The position numbers and the translations under genes were made by a program. The notes below the pieces were generated by a model. It ran no database searches, was not told the DNA's origin, and was given only the letters and a program-made list of their open reading frames with translations. A DNA stretch of 64,000 nt from assembly GCA_963741505.1 (NCBI GenBank), contig CAVUIJ010000017.1, positions 248,001-312,000 on the forward strand, read 5' to 3'. Below are positions 33,222-44,114 of this stretch, in pieces. This DNA comes from JAKFWF01 sp963741505. GTDB taxonomy: Bacteria; Pseudomonadota; Alphaproteobacteria; Rhizobiales; Hyphomicrobiaceae. Within the stretch, counting starts at the first letter, position 1; each line of letters begins with the position of its first letter.

Positions 33222-33905
33222 GGCGCTCCGCCCACTGCCGGACGCCCCAGGCGAACGCGTTGACCGACCATGATGAGCGCCGATCAGCACGAGGCCGAGA
33301 CCGATCGCCAGGGAAGATTGCCCTTCGAGGTCTCCAGCGCGATCGTCGTCGTCATCACGCGCGTGAATCCGTCGATGTTGCCGCCGACGATCATCACCGC
33401 GCCGACCTCCGCCGCCGCGCGCCCGAACCCGGCGAGCAGGATCGTCACCAGCGAGAACCGCGCATCCCACAGCAACGTCGGATCACGCGCCCGAGCGGGC
33501 CGACCTCCATCGCGGTCAGCTCGTCGCGATATTCCGCCCACAGATCCTCGATCGAGCTGCCGGGTCAGCGCCGCGATGATCGGCGCGATCAGCACCGCCT
33601 GCGCGATCACCATCGCCGTCGGCGTGAACAGGATGCCCAGCGAGCCCAGCGGACCCGACCGCGACAGCATGCAGGAACACGATGAGGCCGACCACGACCG
33701 GCGGCAGGCCCATCAGGCCGTTGAGCAGCACGATCACAGCGTCCCGGCCCGGGAAGCGGGTCAGCGCCACGGCCGCGCCGAGCGGCATGCCGACGACGGC
33801 CGCCAGCAGCGTCGCCGCCAGCGTTACCAGCAGCGACAGCCGCACGATGGCAAACAGCGTGCGGTCGCCGGACAGGATCAGGTCAGTGGCAGTGGCGCCT
33901 TCCAA
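33211..33905 (-). CDS. tupB: Tungstate ABC transporter, permease, frameshifted
   Basis: Membrane subunit. The N-terminal part, with a TTG start behind TGAGGT, reads IVRLSLLVTLAATLLAAVVG then GLMGLPPVVVGLIVFLHAVA. The middle, in the next frame, is LGILFTPTAMVIAQAVLIAP; the cytoplasmic EAA-type loop is LLAGFGRAAAEVGAVMIVGG; the end is VNAFAWGVRQWAERHAG. Breaks lie near 33655, 33565 and 33260. The first gene of the unit, 86 bp from the divergent regulator. Confidence 0.85.
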
Positions 33906-33991
33906 CGCGCGGACCTCACGAGGCAGATTGACCGGCCATGAGAGGTCGTGTTTTCTACCTCGAAGTCAAGTTTTAGAACAGGCGCAAGAAT

Positions 33992-34908
33992 ATGCAACAA
34001 TATGCAGGATTGCAGCTCCTGACCACGGCTGAGGCGGCCGACTACCTGCGTATCAAGGAGCGCAAGCTCTACGAGCTGGTCGCCGACGGCGCGATCCCCT
34101 GCACCAAGGTCACGGGCAAGTGGCTGTTCCCGCGCGGCGATCTCGACCGCTGGCTGCTCGCCGGCATGGCGCGACCGCTCGGCGTGGTGCCGGCCGATCC
34201 GCCGCCGATCGTCGGCGGCAGTCACGATCCACTGCTGCAGTGGGCGCTGGTCGAAGTGCGGCGCCGGGCTGGCCATCCTGCCCGAAGGCAGCGAGAGCGG
34301 GTACCGGCGCTTCCTCGAGGGCGAGGTGATCGCCGCCGCGATCCACTTCCACGACCTCGACGATCTCGACAAGGATGCCAACATCGATATCGTCGCGAAG
34401 GAGCCCGCGCTCTACGATGCGGTCCTGGTGCACTTCTGCTCGCGCGAGCAGGGCTTGCTCGTTGCACGCGGCAATCCGCTCGGCCTCGCCGACGTCGCCG
34501 GCGCGGTGCGCGCCAAGGCGCAAGCTTGCCGTGCGGCCCCAGGGCGCCGGCGCGCAGCAGCTCCTGCTGGCCCTTCTCAAGCAGGCCGGCTTTGTCGAGC
34601 GCGACCTGGATGTCGCCCTGGTGGCCCCGACCGGCCCCGACATCGCCCAGGCGATCCGCGCCGGCCACGCCGATTTCGGCATCGCAACGCGCGCCGTCGC
34701 AGCGGTCGCCGACCTCGATTTCGTACCGCTGGTGACCGAGCGCTTCGATATCCTCATGCGCCAGCGGGACAGCTACCGGCCACCGCTGGCGACGTTCCTG
34801 TCCATGCTGCGCACATCCGAATTCGCCGCGCGTGCGGCCGAACTCGGCGGCATCGACGTCAGCTCGGGCCGGCACCATTCGATGGGCGCCATGAGCGTGC
34901 CGCCCTGA
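33992..34908 (+). CDS. HTH-plus-binding-protein one-component regulator of tungstate/molybdate uptake, frameshifted
   Basis: About 305-residue regulator. The N-terminus has an excisionase/MerR-like helix-turn-helix (LLTTAEAADYLRIKERKLYE, then GKWLFPRGDLDRWL). The rest is a periplasmic-binding-protein fold (GFVERDLDVALVAPTGPDIAQ, then AGHADFGIATRAVA). Such HTH-PBP proteins sit beside molybdate/tungstate transporters and sense the oxyanion (established pattern). Breaks lie near 34270 and 34520. The octamer AATATGCA occurs twice around the start (33989 and 34000), 11 bp apart, a possible autoregulatory site (weak). Confidence 0.78.
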
Positions 34909-35020
34909 GCATGGCGCTTCGGTCGTGGCCGATCCCTCGATCTATCGATCCATCGTTCATCGGACGCCGCGCCCGAGCTATGCCGGGCTGACGCTGATCT
35001 GAGCCAACGGTTTCGTATCC

Positions 35021-35680
35021 CTATTTCAGGCGCGCCAGCTCCTCCGCGGTGCGGCCGGCGCGGGATCGGTAGGTGGGCAACGACCAGCCACGAACGATGG
35101 CGAGCCCGCGGATCGCGAACACGGCGGTCGCACCGGCTACCGCCGCGCTCACGCGGTCGGCGCCGAGACCGACGAGCATGACGTAGACGATCGCGCCGAG
35201 GACGGAAGCAGTGACGTAGATTTCGCGGCGCAGGATGATCGAGGGCTCCTGGCCGAGGATGTCGCGAATGATGCCGCCGGCCGACGCCGTCAGAACGCCC
35301 ATGATGACGGCGACCACGGGGCCGGCGCCAGCGTCGAGGCCCTTGGCGGTTCCCGCCACCGTGACCAGCGCGAGCCCGATGGCGTCGAGCCAGAGCAGCA
35401 GGCGATAGCGCGAATCGAGGAGGTGGGCCGTGAAATACACCGCGACCGATGCCAGCAGGCAGGCGATCAGATGCGCCTGGTCGGCCACCCAGAAGACGGG
35501 CAAGCCCAGCAGCAGGTCGCGCAGCGTGCCGCCACCGATCCCGGTCACGACGCCGAGCCACATGAAGCCGACGATGTCCATTTGCTTGCGTGAGGCAACG
35601 AGCGCGCCGGTCACGGCAAACACGATCGAGGATGACAGATCCACGATCGTGAGCAGGGTTGAGAGATCGAGCGCGCGCAT
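35021..35680 (-). CDS. UPF0126/TRIC-type membrane protein
   Basis: 219-residue polytopic protein made of two repeats of three transmembrane segments, the bacterial TRIC (trimeric intracellular cation channel) family. Repeat 1 has FAVTGALVASRKQMDIVGF and GGGTLRDLLLG; repeat 2 has TASAGGIIRDILG. The GGG-RD / AGG-IRD glycine signature is diagnostic. ATG 35680 (MRALDLSTLLTIVD) is preferred over 35722 because the first helix begins there. The family conducts monovalent cations in studied homologues; some members are linked to glycine uptake. Confidence 0.85.
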   Translation of the reverse strand: MRALDLSTLLTIVDLSSSIVFAVTGALVASRKQMDIVGFMWLGVVTGIGGGTLRDLLLGLPVFWVADQAHLIACLLASVAVYFTAHLLDSRYRLLLWLDAIGLALVTVAGTAKGLDAGAGPVVAVIMGVLTASAGGIIRDILGQEPSIILRREIYVTASVLGAIVYVMLVGLGADRVSAAVAGATAVFAIRGLAIVRGWSLPTYRSRAGRTAEELARLK

Positions 35681-35871
35681 GGATCGAGGTGGTGTCCCTA
35701 TACCGTCGAGTGAAACGTTCAAGCCGTCATCCTCGACGCGGCTGCGCGCTAGAAGTGGCGCTCGCCGGTCGAGGATGGCGAGTCATTTTATTTGCTCGCC
35801 GGTATGGCACGATGACCCAGTGCCTCGATGACCAGTGAATTGATCGGCCCGGCCGGCTCTGGCCAGGTGGA

Positions 35872-36273
35872 TCATGAAAGGCTGTGCCGTGCGCACTCGA
35901 TTGCGACTGTGGCTCCGCCCTTGGCGGCTCCTGCTTGCACCGACGAGCTGTCCACAGCGTGCAGCCGGACGCGCAGTCCGAGCAATGCCGCCTGCGTGCG
36001 GTTGGTCAGACTGAGCTTCTTCAGGATGCTCGAGACGTGTGCCTTGGCGGTCGCCTCCTCGAGACCCAGCACCCAGGCGATGGTCTTGTTCGCATGACCG
36101 TAGCTCAGCAGCAGCAGCACGCGCTTCTGCTGCACGGACAGCTCGGCATCGAGCCTCGCGTTGAGGCGATCGGGCTCGAGAGCCATGATCGCCGGCAGCC
36201 GCGGGATCGGCAGTTGCATCACGTCGGTGGGCCAGATGGAGCGGAGGCCGGCGTTCGATGTCACGGGGTTCAC
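35872..36273 (-). CDS. Stand-alone LuxR/NarL-type HTH protein, orphan output domain
   Basis: 133-residue protein. An unassigned N-terminus of about 45 residues (LPIPRLPAIMALEPDRLNAR) precedes a complete LuxR-type HTH: ELSVQQKRVLLLLSYGHANK, then ATAKAHVSSILKKLSLTNRT. It has no receiver domain. A GTG start at 36273 follows the benzoate-CoA ligase stop by 4 bp, so it may be the last gene of the box operon. The HTH is strikingly like that of the response regulator at 51088 (NK-IA---LG--EAT-KAHVS-IL-KL----RTQA). Confidence 0.75.
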   Translation of the reverse strand: MNPVTSNAGLRSIWPTDVMQLPIPRLPAIMALEPDRLNARLDAELSVQQKRVLLLLSYGHANKTIAWVLGLEEATAKAHVSSILKKLSLTNRTQAALLGLRVRLHAVDSSSVQAGAAKGGATVAIECARHSLS

Positions 36274-36277
36274 GAGC

Positions 36278-37853
36278 TCACTCCTGTCGCAACTTGAAGC
36301 GCTGGATCTTGCCGGTCGCCGTCTTCGGCAACTCGTCGCGGACCTCGATCCAGCGCGGATACTTCCAGGCGCCGGCCTGCGTCTTGACGTGTGCCTTCAA
36401 GTCCTCGAGCAGCGCCTCGGCATGGCGTGGTGCCGGGCTTGAGCACGATGTAGGCAGCGGGCTTGATCAGCCCGTCGCTATCCTCGCGTCCGACGACGGC
36501 GGCTTCCAGCACGGCCGCGTGCGATACGAGCGCGCTCTCGACCTCGAACGGCGAGACCCATATGCCGGAGACCTTGAACATGTCGTCGGTGCGGCCGCAG
36601 TAGTAGTAGTTGCCGTCCTCGCCGATGCGGTACTTGTCGCCGGTGTGGGTCCACTCGCCGCGGAACGTCCGGCGTGATTTCTCGCGCTGCAGCCAGTAGC
36701 CCTGAGCAGCCGACGGCGCCTTGATGACCAGCTCGCCGATCTCGCCCTGCGGCACCGGCGCGCCGTCGTCGTCGACGAGCCTGGCCTCGTAGCCGGGGAC
36801 CGGCGTGCCGGACGAGCCGTAGCGCACCTTGCCTGGCGTGTTGGAGACGAAGATGTGCAGCAGCTCCGTCGAGCCGATACCGTCGATGATCTCGATGCCG
36901 ACTTGGCCCTGCCAGCGATTGCCGATGTCCTCCGGCAACGCCTCGCCGGCCGAGACGCACAGCCGCAGCCGGTCGGAGCCCGCGCCCGTCTTCAGCTCGG
37001 GATGCGCGAGCATCGCTGCGAAAAGTGTCGGAACCCCGAAGAACATCGTCGGGTTGCTGGCGCGCATCGTCGCCATCACGCTGTCGGGCGTCGGCCGGTC
37101 CGGCAGCAGCACGGCGGTGGCGCCGACGGAGAACGGGAACGACATGCCGTTGCCGAGGCCGTACGCGAAGAACAGCTTGGCAGCCGAGAACACGACGTCG
37201 CTCTCGCGGATGCCGAGAATGCCTTGGCCGAACAGCTTGGCTGTGGCCATCGGGCTCGACTGCACGTGGCAGGTGCCCTTGGGCGCGCCGGTCGAGCCCG
37301 ACGAGTAGAGCCAGAACGCGACGTCGTCGGCGTGGGTCGCGACTGCGCTCGACGTCGGCGCACTCGTTTCCATCAGCGCCTGCAGCCCGAGCGATTTCTG
37401 GTCGCCCGGCCGGCCGTCGACGATGACGTGCAGGTGCCGTTGCTTCTGGATCTCGTCGAGCATGCCGCTCGCGCGCTCGTAGAGATCGCTGGAGATCACG
37501 ACGGCGCTCGCACGGCTGTCCTCGATCATGTAGTCCCAGGTCTCCGGTGGCAGCAGCGTATTGATCGGGATCGGCACCACGCCGGCCTTGATCGCTCCCC
37601 AGAACACGGCCGGCAGCGCGACCGTATCCAGCATGATCAGCGCGATGCGCCGCTCGCGGTCGATGCCGAGCCGTGGCAGCACATTGGCGAAGCGGTCGAC
37701 CTGCTCCTGGAGCTGGGCGTAGGTGAGCTTGGCCTTGGGATCGACGACGGCGAGCTTGGTCCCGCGCCCTTCCGCGACGTTGCGGTCGATCATGTCGACG
37801 GCGGCGTTGTAGCGGCCGACCGGCGGCGTCCACGGCGATGGACTTTGCGACAT
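36278..37853 (-). CDS. bclA: Benzoate-CoA ligase, frameshift near C-terminus
   Basis: Adenylate-forming ligase that activates benzoate to benzoyl-CoA, the entry step of the box pathway. It has the P-loop YSSGSTGAPKGTCH, the benzoate-CoA ligase blocks AKLFFAYGLGNGMSFPFSVG and GVPTLFAAML, the A8 hinge region GRTDDMFKVSGIWVSPFEVE, and the end PKTATGKIQRFKLRQE with the catalytic lysine. The frame breaks near 36427, so that end is in another frame. GGGGAGG precedes ATG 37853. The substrate assignment follows from homology and from boxABC upstream. Confidence 0.9.
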
Positions 37854-37940
37854 CAGTTCCTCCCCATCGGGGCGATAGCGCGTGGCCGGCAGGGAGTGGC
37901 TACTCCCCATTGCCCACTTCCTACTCCCGACTTCCTCGTT

Positions 37941-39147
37941 TCAATACGTCTCGACATGGAAACGCCCGGCCGCGCGCATCTCCGGCTTGAGCCTGGCCCA
38001 ATCGAGGCCGTGCTTGCGGCAGATGTCGGCCAGCGCCTCGTCGACGCCGGTCTCCATTCCTTTGAGGCCGCAAATGTACATGTGCGTCGCCGGGCTCGCG
38101 AGCAGGTCGGCGACGGTCTTGCCTTCCGTGCGCATGCGGTCCTGCACGTACTCCTTGTCGGCGCCGGGGATGCGGCTGAACACGAGGTGCTTCTCGAGCA
38201 GCGCGTTCGGCACTTTCTGCAGCGGGCCGAAGTAGGGCAACTCCTGCGGCGTGCGCGCACCGAAGAACATGACGGCCTTGCCGCTGGCGTTCTGCATCGC
38301 GCGGCGCCGGCGCTCGGTGAAGGCGCGGAACGGGGCGGAGCCCGTGCCGGTGCAGATCATGATGAGGTTGGCCTGCGTGTCGTTCGGCATCAGGAACGTC
38401 GCGCCGAACGGCCCCGTCACCGCGACGGTGTCGCCGACCTTCAGGTCGCACATGTAGTTGGAGCCGACGCCGCCTTCGACGCGCTTGATGGTCAGCGACA
38501 CGTTGTTGGCGTTGCGCTTCTCGCCGTCACGCGCGGACGCGACCGAGTAGAGGCGGATGTCGTGCGGCTTGCCATTGGCGCTGCGTGCCGGGCGGCACGA
38601 TGCCGATCGACTGGCCTTCGAGCACGGGGAGCACGGTCGAGCCGAACGCCAGCACGATGTGGCGGATGTCGCTCTCGGTGCCCGGCGCGGTGATGCGGAA
38701 ATTGCCCTGCACGGTCGCGATCGCCGGCTTGGCGCGCTTGAACAGGTTGACGCCGGGCTTGGCGGCGGAAGCTGGCGCGACCGTCCTGCCGCCGACGCCG
38801 GCATGCGCGGTCGCCAGCAGCCGCTCGACATCGTCGTCGATCGCCTGCGCGGCCGGTGCGACCGCCTCGCCGACGTCCTCCTGCACGGGCAGCTCGTTCC
38901 AGCCGAGTTGTGCCTCGAGCGAGTACGGGGTCTGCACCACGCGCCAGTTGTCGATCGAGCCGGTCGGGCACGGCGCGATGCAATCGAGGCAATAATTGCA
39001 CTTCGAAGCGTCGACGACATAGTTGTTGTCGTCGTGCGTCACCGCGCCGACGGGGCACGTCGCCTCGCAGGTGTTGCAGCGAATGCAGATCTCCGGATCG
39101 ATGAGATGCTGCTTCTTGACGCCGGGCGCAGCCGTGTCGAGGGCCAT
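37941..39147 (-). CDS. boxA: Benzoyl-CoA epoxidase reductase component, one frameshift
   Basis: NADPH-dependent reductase that feeds electrons to BoxB. The N-terminus has two 4Fe-4S clusters: CIRCNTCEATCP and CNYCLDCIAPCP. Then comes a ferredoxin-NADP reductase half: RLYSVASARDGEKRNANNVS (FAD site), TGPFGATFLMP, MICTGTGSAPFRAF (NADP) and the C-terminal GRFHVETY. This matches BoxA of Azoarcus. The frame breaks near 38584, between GIVPPGT and SANGKPHD, repaired by removing one base. It starts at 39147 behind GGGAGGAA. Confidence 0.93.
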
Positions 39148-39186
39148 GAGTTCCTCCCTGCATGATCTGGGCGTGCGGGCTACAAT

Positions 39187-39213
39187 GGTGTCAGCCCCTT
39201 CGGGTCTGACACC
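39187..39213 (-). repeat. Hairpin between boxB and boxA
   Basis: GGTGTCAG (39187-39194) pairs with CTGACACC (39206-39213); the inner CCC/GGG extends the stem to about 11 bp. It sits in the 99-bp gap between boxB and boxA. It is not followed by a T tract, so is a repeat or mRNA-processing/stability hairpin rather than a terminator. Confidence 0.65.
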
Positions 39214-39246
39214 TGCGCACTCCCAATGTACGATCGTCGGTGGCCA

Positions 39247-40719
39247 TCAAGCCTGATGCACCCTGACATACTCGAAATCACCGGGCTTGTTGTCGATGCC
39301 GACCTTCGGCGCTGAGATCCAGCCGGCGTACTTGCCCTTCTCCCAGCACGGTTCCATCAGGCTGTCGATGAAGTCGCCGTCGTCCTTGGATGGCAGCCAC
39401 TGGTCGCGGCCCTTGATCCACTGCTCCTGGGTGAGGATCTTGCCGTCCGGTGCGGCTTCGACATTGGCGAACTCGCCGATCTTGCGATTGAAGGCGACCG
39501 ACGGCAGCGTGAGCTGATACTTGACCCCGAACTTTTCGAGCACCTTGTTCCAGCGATTGACGCCGCCCTGGCAGTCCTTGGTGTAGTCGTCGCGCAGGCG
39601 CATGTTGAGCGCGGTCAGCGCCGGCTCGTCGACCAGCCGGGCTTCTCCGTTGACCAGCTTGAGCACGGGATATGTCGCGCTGGTCAGGGCGTGGTCGTCA
39701 TCGATCTTCGTTTCCATGAACCGGCCCTTGAGGCCGGCGTTGTAGAAGTTCGCGGCGTTGGTCGAAACCTCCGAGCCGAACAGGTCGAGCGACAGCGAAT
39801 AGTGCAGGTTGAGCTTCTTCTGGATCGTCGGCAGGTCGATCACACCCTGCGCGCGGACCTTGGCGATGTCATGCGGATCCTCGATGCCGGCTGCCTTCAT
39901 CGCCTCGCACGTGCGTTCCAGCACGCGGCCGATGCCGGTCTCGCCGACGAACATGTGGTGCGCTTCCTCGGTCAGCATGAAGCGCGTGGTGCGCGACAGC
40001 GGATCGAACCCAGACTGCGCCAGCGACTCGAGCTGCATCTTGCCGTCGCGGTCGGTGAAGTAGGTGAACATGAACAGCGACAGCCAGTCCGGCGTCGCCT
40101 CGTTGAAGGCGCCGAGCATGCGCGGCTTGTCGGCATCGCCGGAACGGCGCTGCAGGAGCCCTTCCGCTTCCTCGCGGCCGTCGCGGCCGAAGTACTTGTG
40201 CAGCAGGTAGACCATCGCCCACAGGTGGCGGCCTTCCTCGACGTTGATCTGGAACAGGTTGCGCATGTCGTAGAGCGATGGCGCGGTCCGGCCGAGGTGA
40301 CGCTGTTGCTCCACTGAGGCGGGCTCCGTGTCGCCCTGGATCACGATCAGCCGGCGCAGCGACGCACGATGCTCGCCCGGCACGTCCTGCCACGCCTTCT
40401 CACCTTTTGAAGCGCCGAAGCTGACTTTGCGCTCGGGGTCCTGGTTCGCCAGCAGCACGCCCCAGCGATACTCCGGCATCTTGACGTAGCCGAACTGCGC
40501 CCAGCCCTTGGGATCGATCGACACCGCGGTACGCAGATAGACGTCGGCGGTCTGGAAGCCCTCCGGCCCCATCGTATTCCACCAGTCGATGTAGCCGGGG
40601 TGCCATTGCTCGAGCGCCTTCAGCACGCGCGCATCGTTGGCAAGCCCGACGTTGTTGGGGATCGTCACCGAATAGTCGACCGCGCCGGTGTCGGCGGAAG
40701 CGGATGAGAAGTTGGACAT
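39247..40719 (-). CDS. boxB: Benzoyl-CoA 2,3-epoxidase, diiron component
   Basis: Intact 490-residue BoxB, the class I diiron oxygenase that epoxidises benzoyl-CoA. Diiron ligand regions are INVEEGRHLWAMVYLLHKYF and FMLTEEAHHMFVGE, with DWLSLFMFTYFTDRDGK between them. The N-terminus VDYSVTIPNNVGLANDARVL is typical of BoxB. GGAG precedes the start. The protein works with BoxA; the product is hydrolysed by BoxC. It lies between boxC and boxA on the minus strand. Confidence 0.95.
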   Translation of the reverse strand: MSNFSSASADTGAVDYSVTIPNNVGLANDARVLKALEQWHPGYIDWWNTMGPEGFQTADVYLRTAVSIDPKGWAQFGYVKMPEYRWGVLLANQDPERKVSFGASKGEKAWQDVPGEHRASLRRLIVIQGDTEPASVEQQRHLGRTAPSLYDMRNLFQINVEEGRHLWAMVYLLHKYFGRDGREEAEGLLQRRSGDADKPRMLGAFNEATPDWLSLFMFTYFTDRDGKMQLESLAQSGFDPLSRTTRFMLTEEAHHMFVGETGIGRVLERTCEAMKAAGIEDPHDIAKVRAQGVIDLPTIQKKLNLHYSLSLDLFGSEVSTNAANFYNAGLKGRFMETKIDDDHALTSATYPVLKLVNGEARLVDEPALTALNMRLRDDYTKDCQGGVNRWNKVLEKFGVKYQLTLPSVAFNRKIGEFANVEAAPDGKILTQEQWIKGRDQWLPSKDDGDFIDSLMEPCWEKGKYAGWISAPKVGIDNKPGDFEYVRVHQA

Positions 40720-40737
40720 GGCGGGCTCCAGCTTGTC

Positions 40738-40782
40738 CCCTCTTCCCGTTCTTACGGGAAGAGAGTTAGGGTGAGGGGCGGC
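40738..40782. repeat. Palindromic repeat, family B copy 3
   Basis: CCCTCTTCCCG, loop TTCTTA, CGGGAAGAGAG, then the tail TTAGGGTGAGGGGCGG. It lies in the boxC-boxB gap, facing copy 4. Confidence 0.75.
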
Positions 40783-40842
40783 AACAAGTGCTGACGCCGA
40801 CTGATTTCTATGTTTCGGGTTCCATCGAGGTGTGGAGCACGC

Positions 40843-40896
40843 GGCCGCCCCTCACCTCGACCCTCTCCCCATCGTGAAGGACGGTGGGGAGAGGGA
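40843..40896. repeat. Palindromic repeat, family B copy 4 (inverted to copy 3)
   Basis: Tail GCCGCCCCTCACCTCGA, then CCCTCTCCCC, loop ATCGTGAAGGACGGT, GGGGAGAGGG. A 10-bp perfect stem just behind the boxC stop codon. Confidence 0.78.
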
Positions 40897-40904
40897 GAAG
40901 GATC

Positions 40905-42638
<1,734 letters not shown>

Positions 42639-42680
42639 AAATTGCCTCCCGGCGGCACTGCGTCATGCGTTATGATGCTG

Positions 42681-42709
42681 GTAATATCGGCACCCGATCT
42701 GAGAGTCAA
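42681..42709 (-). promoter_or_regulatory. Predicted sigma-70 promoter of boxC
   Basis: On the minus strand TTGACT (42709-42704), a 17-bp spacer, TATTAC (42686-42681). Transcription would start about 30-40 bp before ATG 42638. A TGCA half-site (42716-42719) abuts the -35 box. Confidence 0.7.
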
Positions 42710-42715
42710 GCGATA

Positions 42716-42785
42716 TGCAAACAATTTGACACCGATCAATGCAAAGACTGAACTTGATCACTGCCGTGTATTGCAATATAGTGCA
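42716..42785. promoter_or_regulatory. Putative BoxR operator cluster (TGCA sites)
   Basis: TGCA occurs at 42716, 42740, 42772 and 42782. The last two form TGCA-ATATAG-TGCA, an exact TGCA-N6-TGCA. The BzdR/BoxR family of benzoyl-CoA-responsive repressors is known to bind such TGCA repeats in Azoarcus. The block lies between the divergent boxC and boxR promoters. Confidence 0.65.
42754..42782 (+). promoter_or_regulatory. Predicted sigma-70 promoter of boxR
   Basis: TTGATC (42754-42759), a 17-bp spacer, TATAGT (42777-42782). The -10 box lies inside the TGCA-N6-TGCA motif, consistent with autorepression. Confidence 0.65.
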
Positions 42786-42846
42786 CAATCGAGCGCCTGA
42801 TGCGGCGCGGCATCGGACAATTGATCGAACGACGGGGTTTGCGACC

Positions 42847-43726
42847 GTGCAAGAGCGGGATTTGGTCACGCAGACGATCGGCACCAGGGTTCGTGCAGCG
42901 CGGGCCGAGGCTGGCCTGTCGCGCAAGCAGTTGTCGGCGCGCGCCGACGTTTCAGAGCGCTACCTCAGCCAGCTTGAAACCGGCGACGCCAACGTCTCGA
43001 TCGGTGTTCTGGGGCGGGTCGCTTCGGCATTGAGCATCGATCTCGTCAGCCTGTTGCCGGCCACCGGTGGGCACATGCACGGCGCACCCACGATCGCGGT
43101 GCACGAGCCGCTCGCAGCACTTGTCGGCGGCATGAGCCTGCGCGAGCAGGAAGCCGCTGTCGCCGTGCTCGAGCGCTATCTCGCTCGATCGGCGGCGTAA
43201 GCTCAAGGGTGTCGCGCTGCTCGGCCTGCGCGGCGCCGGCAAGTCGACGATCGGCGGCCTGTTCGCTGCACGGCACGGCTGGCCGTTCCTGAGCGTCACC
43301 CGCGAGATCGAAGCGCGCGCCGGTATGAGCCTGAACGATCTGTTCAATCTGGGCGGACCCGATGCCTACCGCGCGCTCGAGATCGACGTGATCAAGGATC
43401 TCAGCGGCCGCCAGGATCGCGTCGTGCTCGAGACCGCCGGCGGCATCGTCAGCAACGGGCCGGCGCTCGATGTGATCCTGGGCTCGTTCAAGACGGTATG
43501 GCTGAAGGCGTCGCCGGAGGAGCATCTGCAGCGCGTGATCAGCCAGGGCGACATGCGGCCGATCCACGGCACGCCGAAAGCACTCGAGCATCTGAAGGCG
43601 CTGCTCGCCAATCGGGAGCCGGAATACGCCCGCGCCGACAGCGTCCTCGACACCACCGGCCGCACGCCCGCGGCCTGCGTCGACGAGCTCGACATGATCG
43701 CGGGGGGCGCCGTGCCGCGCGGATAG
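42847..43726 (+). CDS. boxR: BoxR-type regulator (HTH plus shikimate-kinase-like domain), one frameshift
   Basis: About 292-residue transcription factor of the BzdR/BoxR family. An N-terminal XRE HTH (TRVRAARAEAGLSRKQLSAR, then DVSERYLSQLETGDANVS) is followed by a shikimate-kinase-like domain with the P-loop ALLGLRGAGKSTIGGLFA, then NDLFNLGGPDAYRALE. The domain binds benzoyl-CoA rather than shikimate in studied members. One extra T at 43198 creates a TAA; removing it reads RSAAKLKGVALLGL and rejoins the halves. GTG 42847 is the best start. It controls the divergent box genes. Confidence 0.92.
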
Positions 43727-43891
43727 TGATCAGGACAGGTCAGGTTTCCCGGGCTATTCGCCCACCGGCTCGACCCCTTGCCCCCTCGAACCATCAATTG
43801 TGGTAGACAGGCGCTGGACAGCCAAGCGGACGGAAGACGAAGCTTCACCCTTGGGTTTCGCTCAAGCGCCTGATTTTCCTGGGTTTCCCGA

Positions 43892-43967
43892 TGGTGGAGC
43901 CGAGCGGGATCGAACCGCTGACCTCGTGAATGCCATTCACGCGCTCTCCCAACTGAGCTACGGCCCC
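43892..43967 (-). tRNA. tRNA-Ala (GGC)
   Basis: On the minus strand: acceptor GGGGCCG pairing with CGGCTCC (a G-T pair allowed), D arm TAGCTCAGTTGGGAGAGC, anticodon arm CGTGA-ATGGCAT-TCACG with anticodon GGC, T arm CGGTTCGATCCCG, and an encoded CCA end. 76 nt. Confidence 0.95.
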
Positions 43968-44114
43968 TGATGCTGGGAATTGTCCCGGCGGCGGATCGAC
44001 CGCCGCGCGAGAGGACGCCTAGTTAGGCTGCACGAACGATTTGCGCAAGCCAATTCTGGCATCCGTATGCAAGCGACGTCCGCGCCGGCCGGGCCGTGCG
44101 GGCGCCCGCGCCGA

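Noticed and set aside
33989..34010. Duplicated AATATGCA at the regulator start as an operator.
   Set aside because: Only two short copies that overlap the start codon; too little to call a site.
36855..38693. 612-codon plus-strand frame opposite the benzoate-CoA ligase and boxA.
   Set aside because: Composition is that of an antisense shadow, and it crosses two real genes.
42847..43200. A short stand-alone XRE repressor.
   Set aside because: Removing one T at 43198 joins it to the shikimate-kinase-like domain, giving the exact BoxR architecture; a separate gene is less likely.
43892..43967. tRNA-Ala as an attachment site for an integrated element.
   Set aside because: No integrase gene and no direct repeat of the tRNA 3' end was seen in the window; the flanking genes are ordinary.
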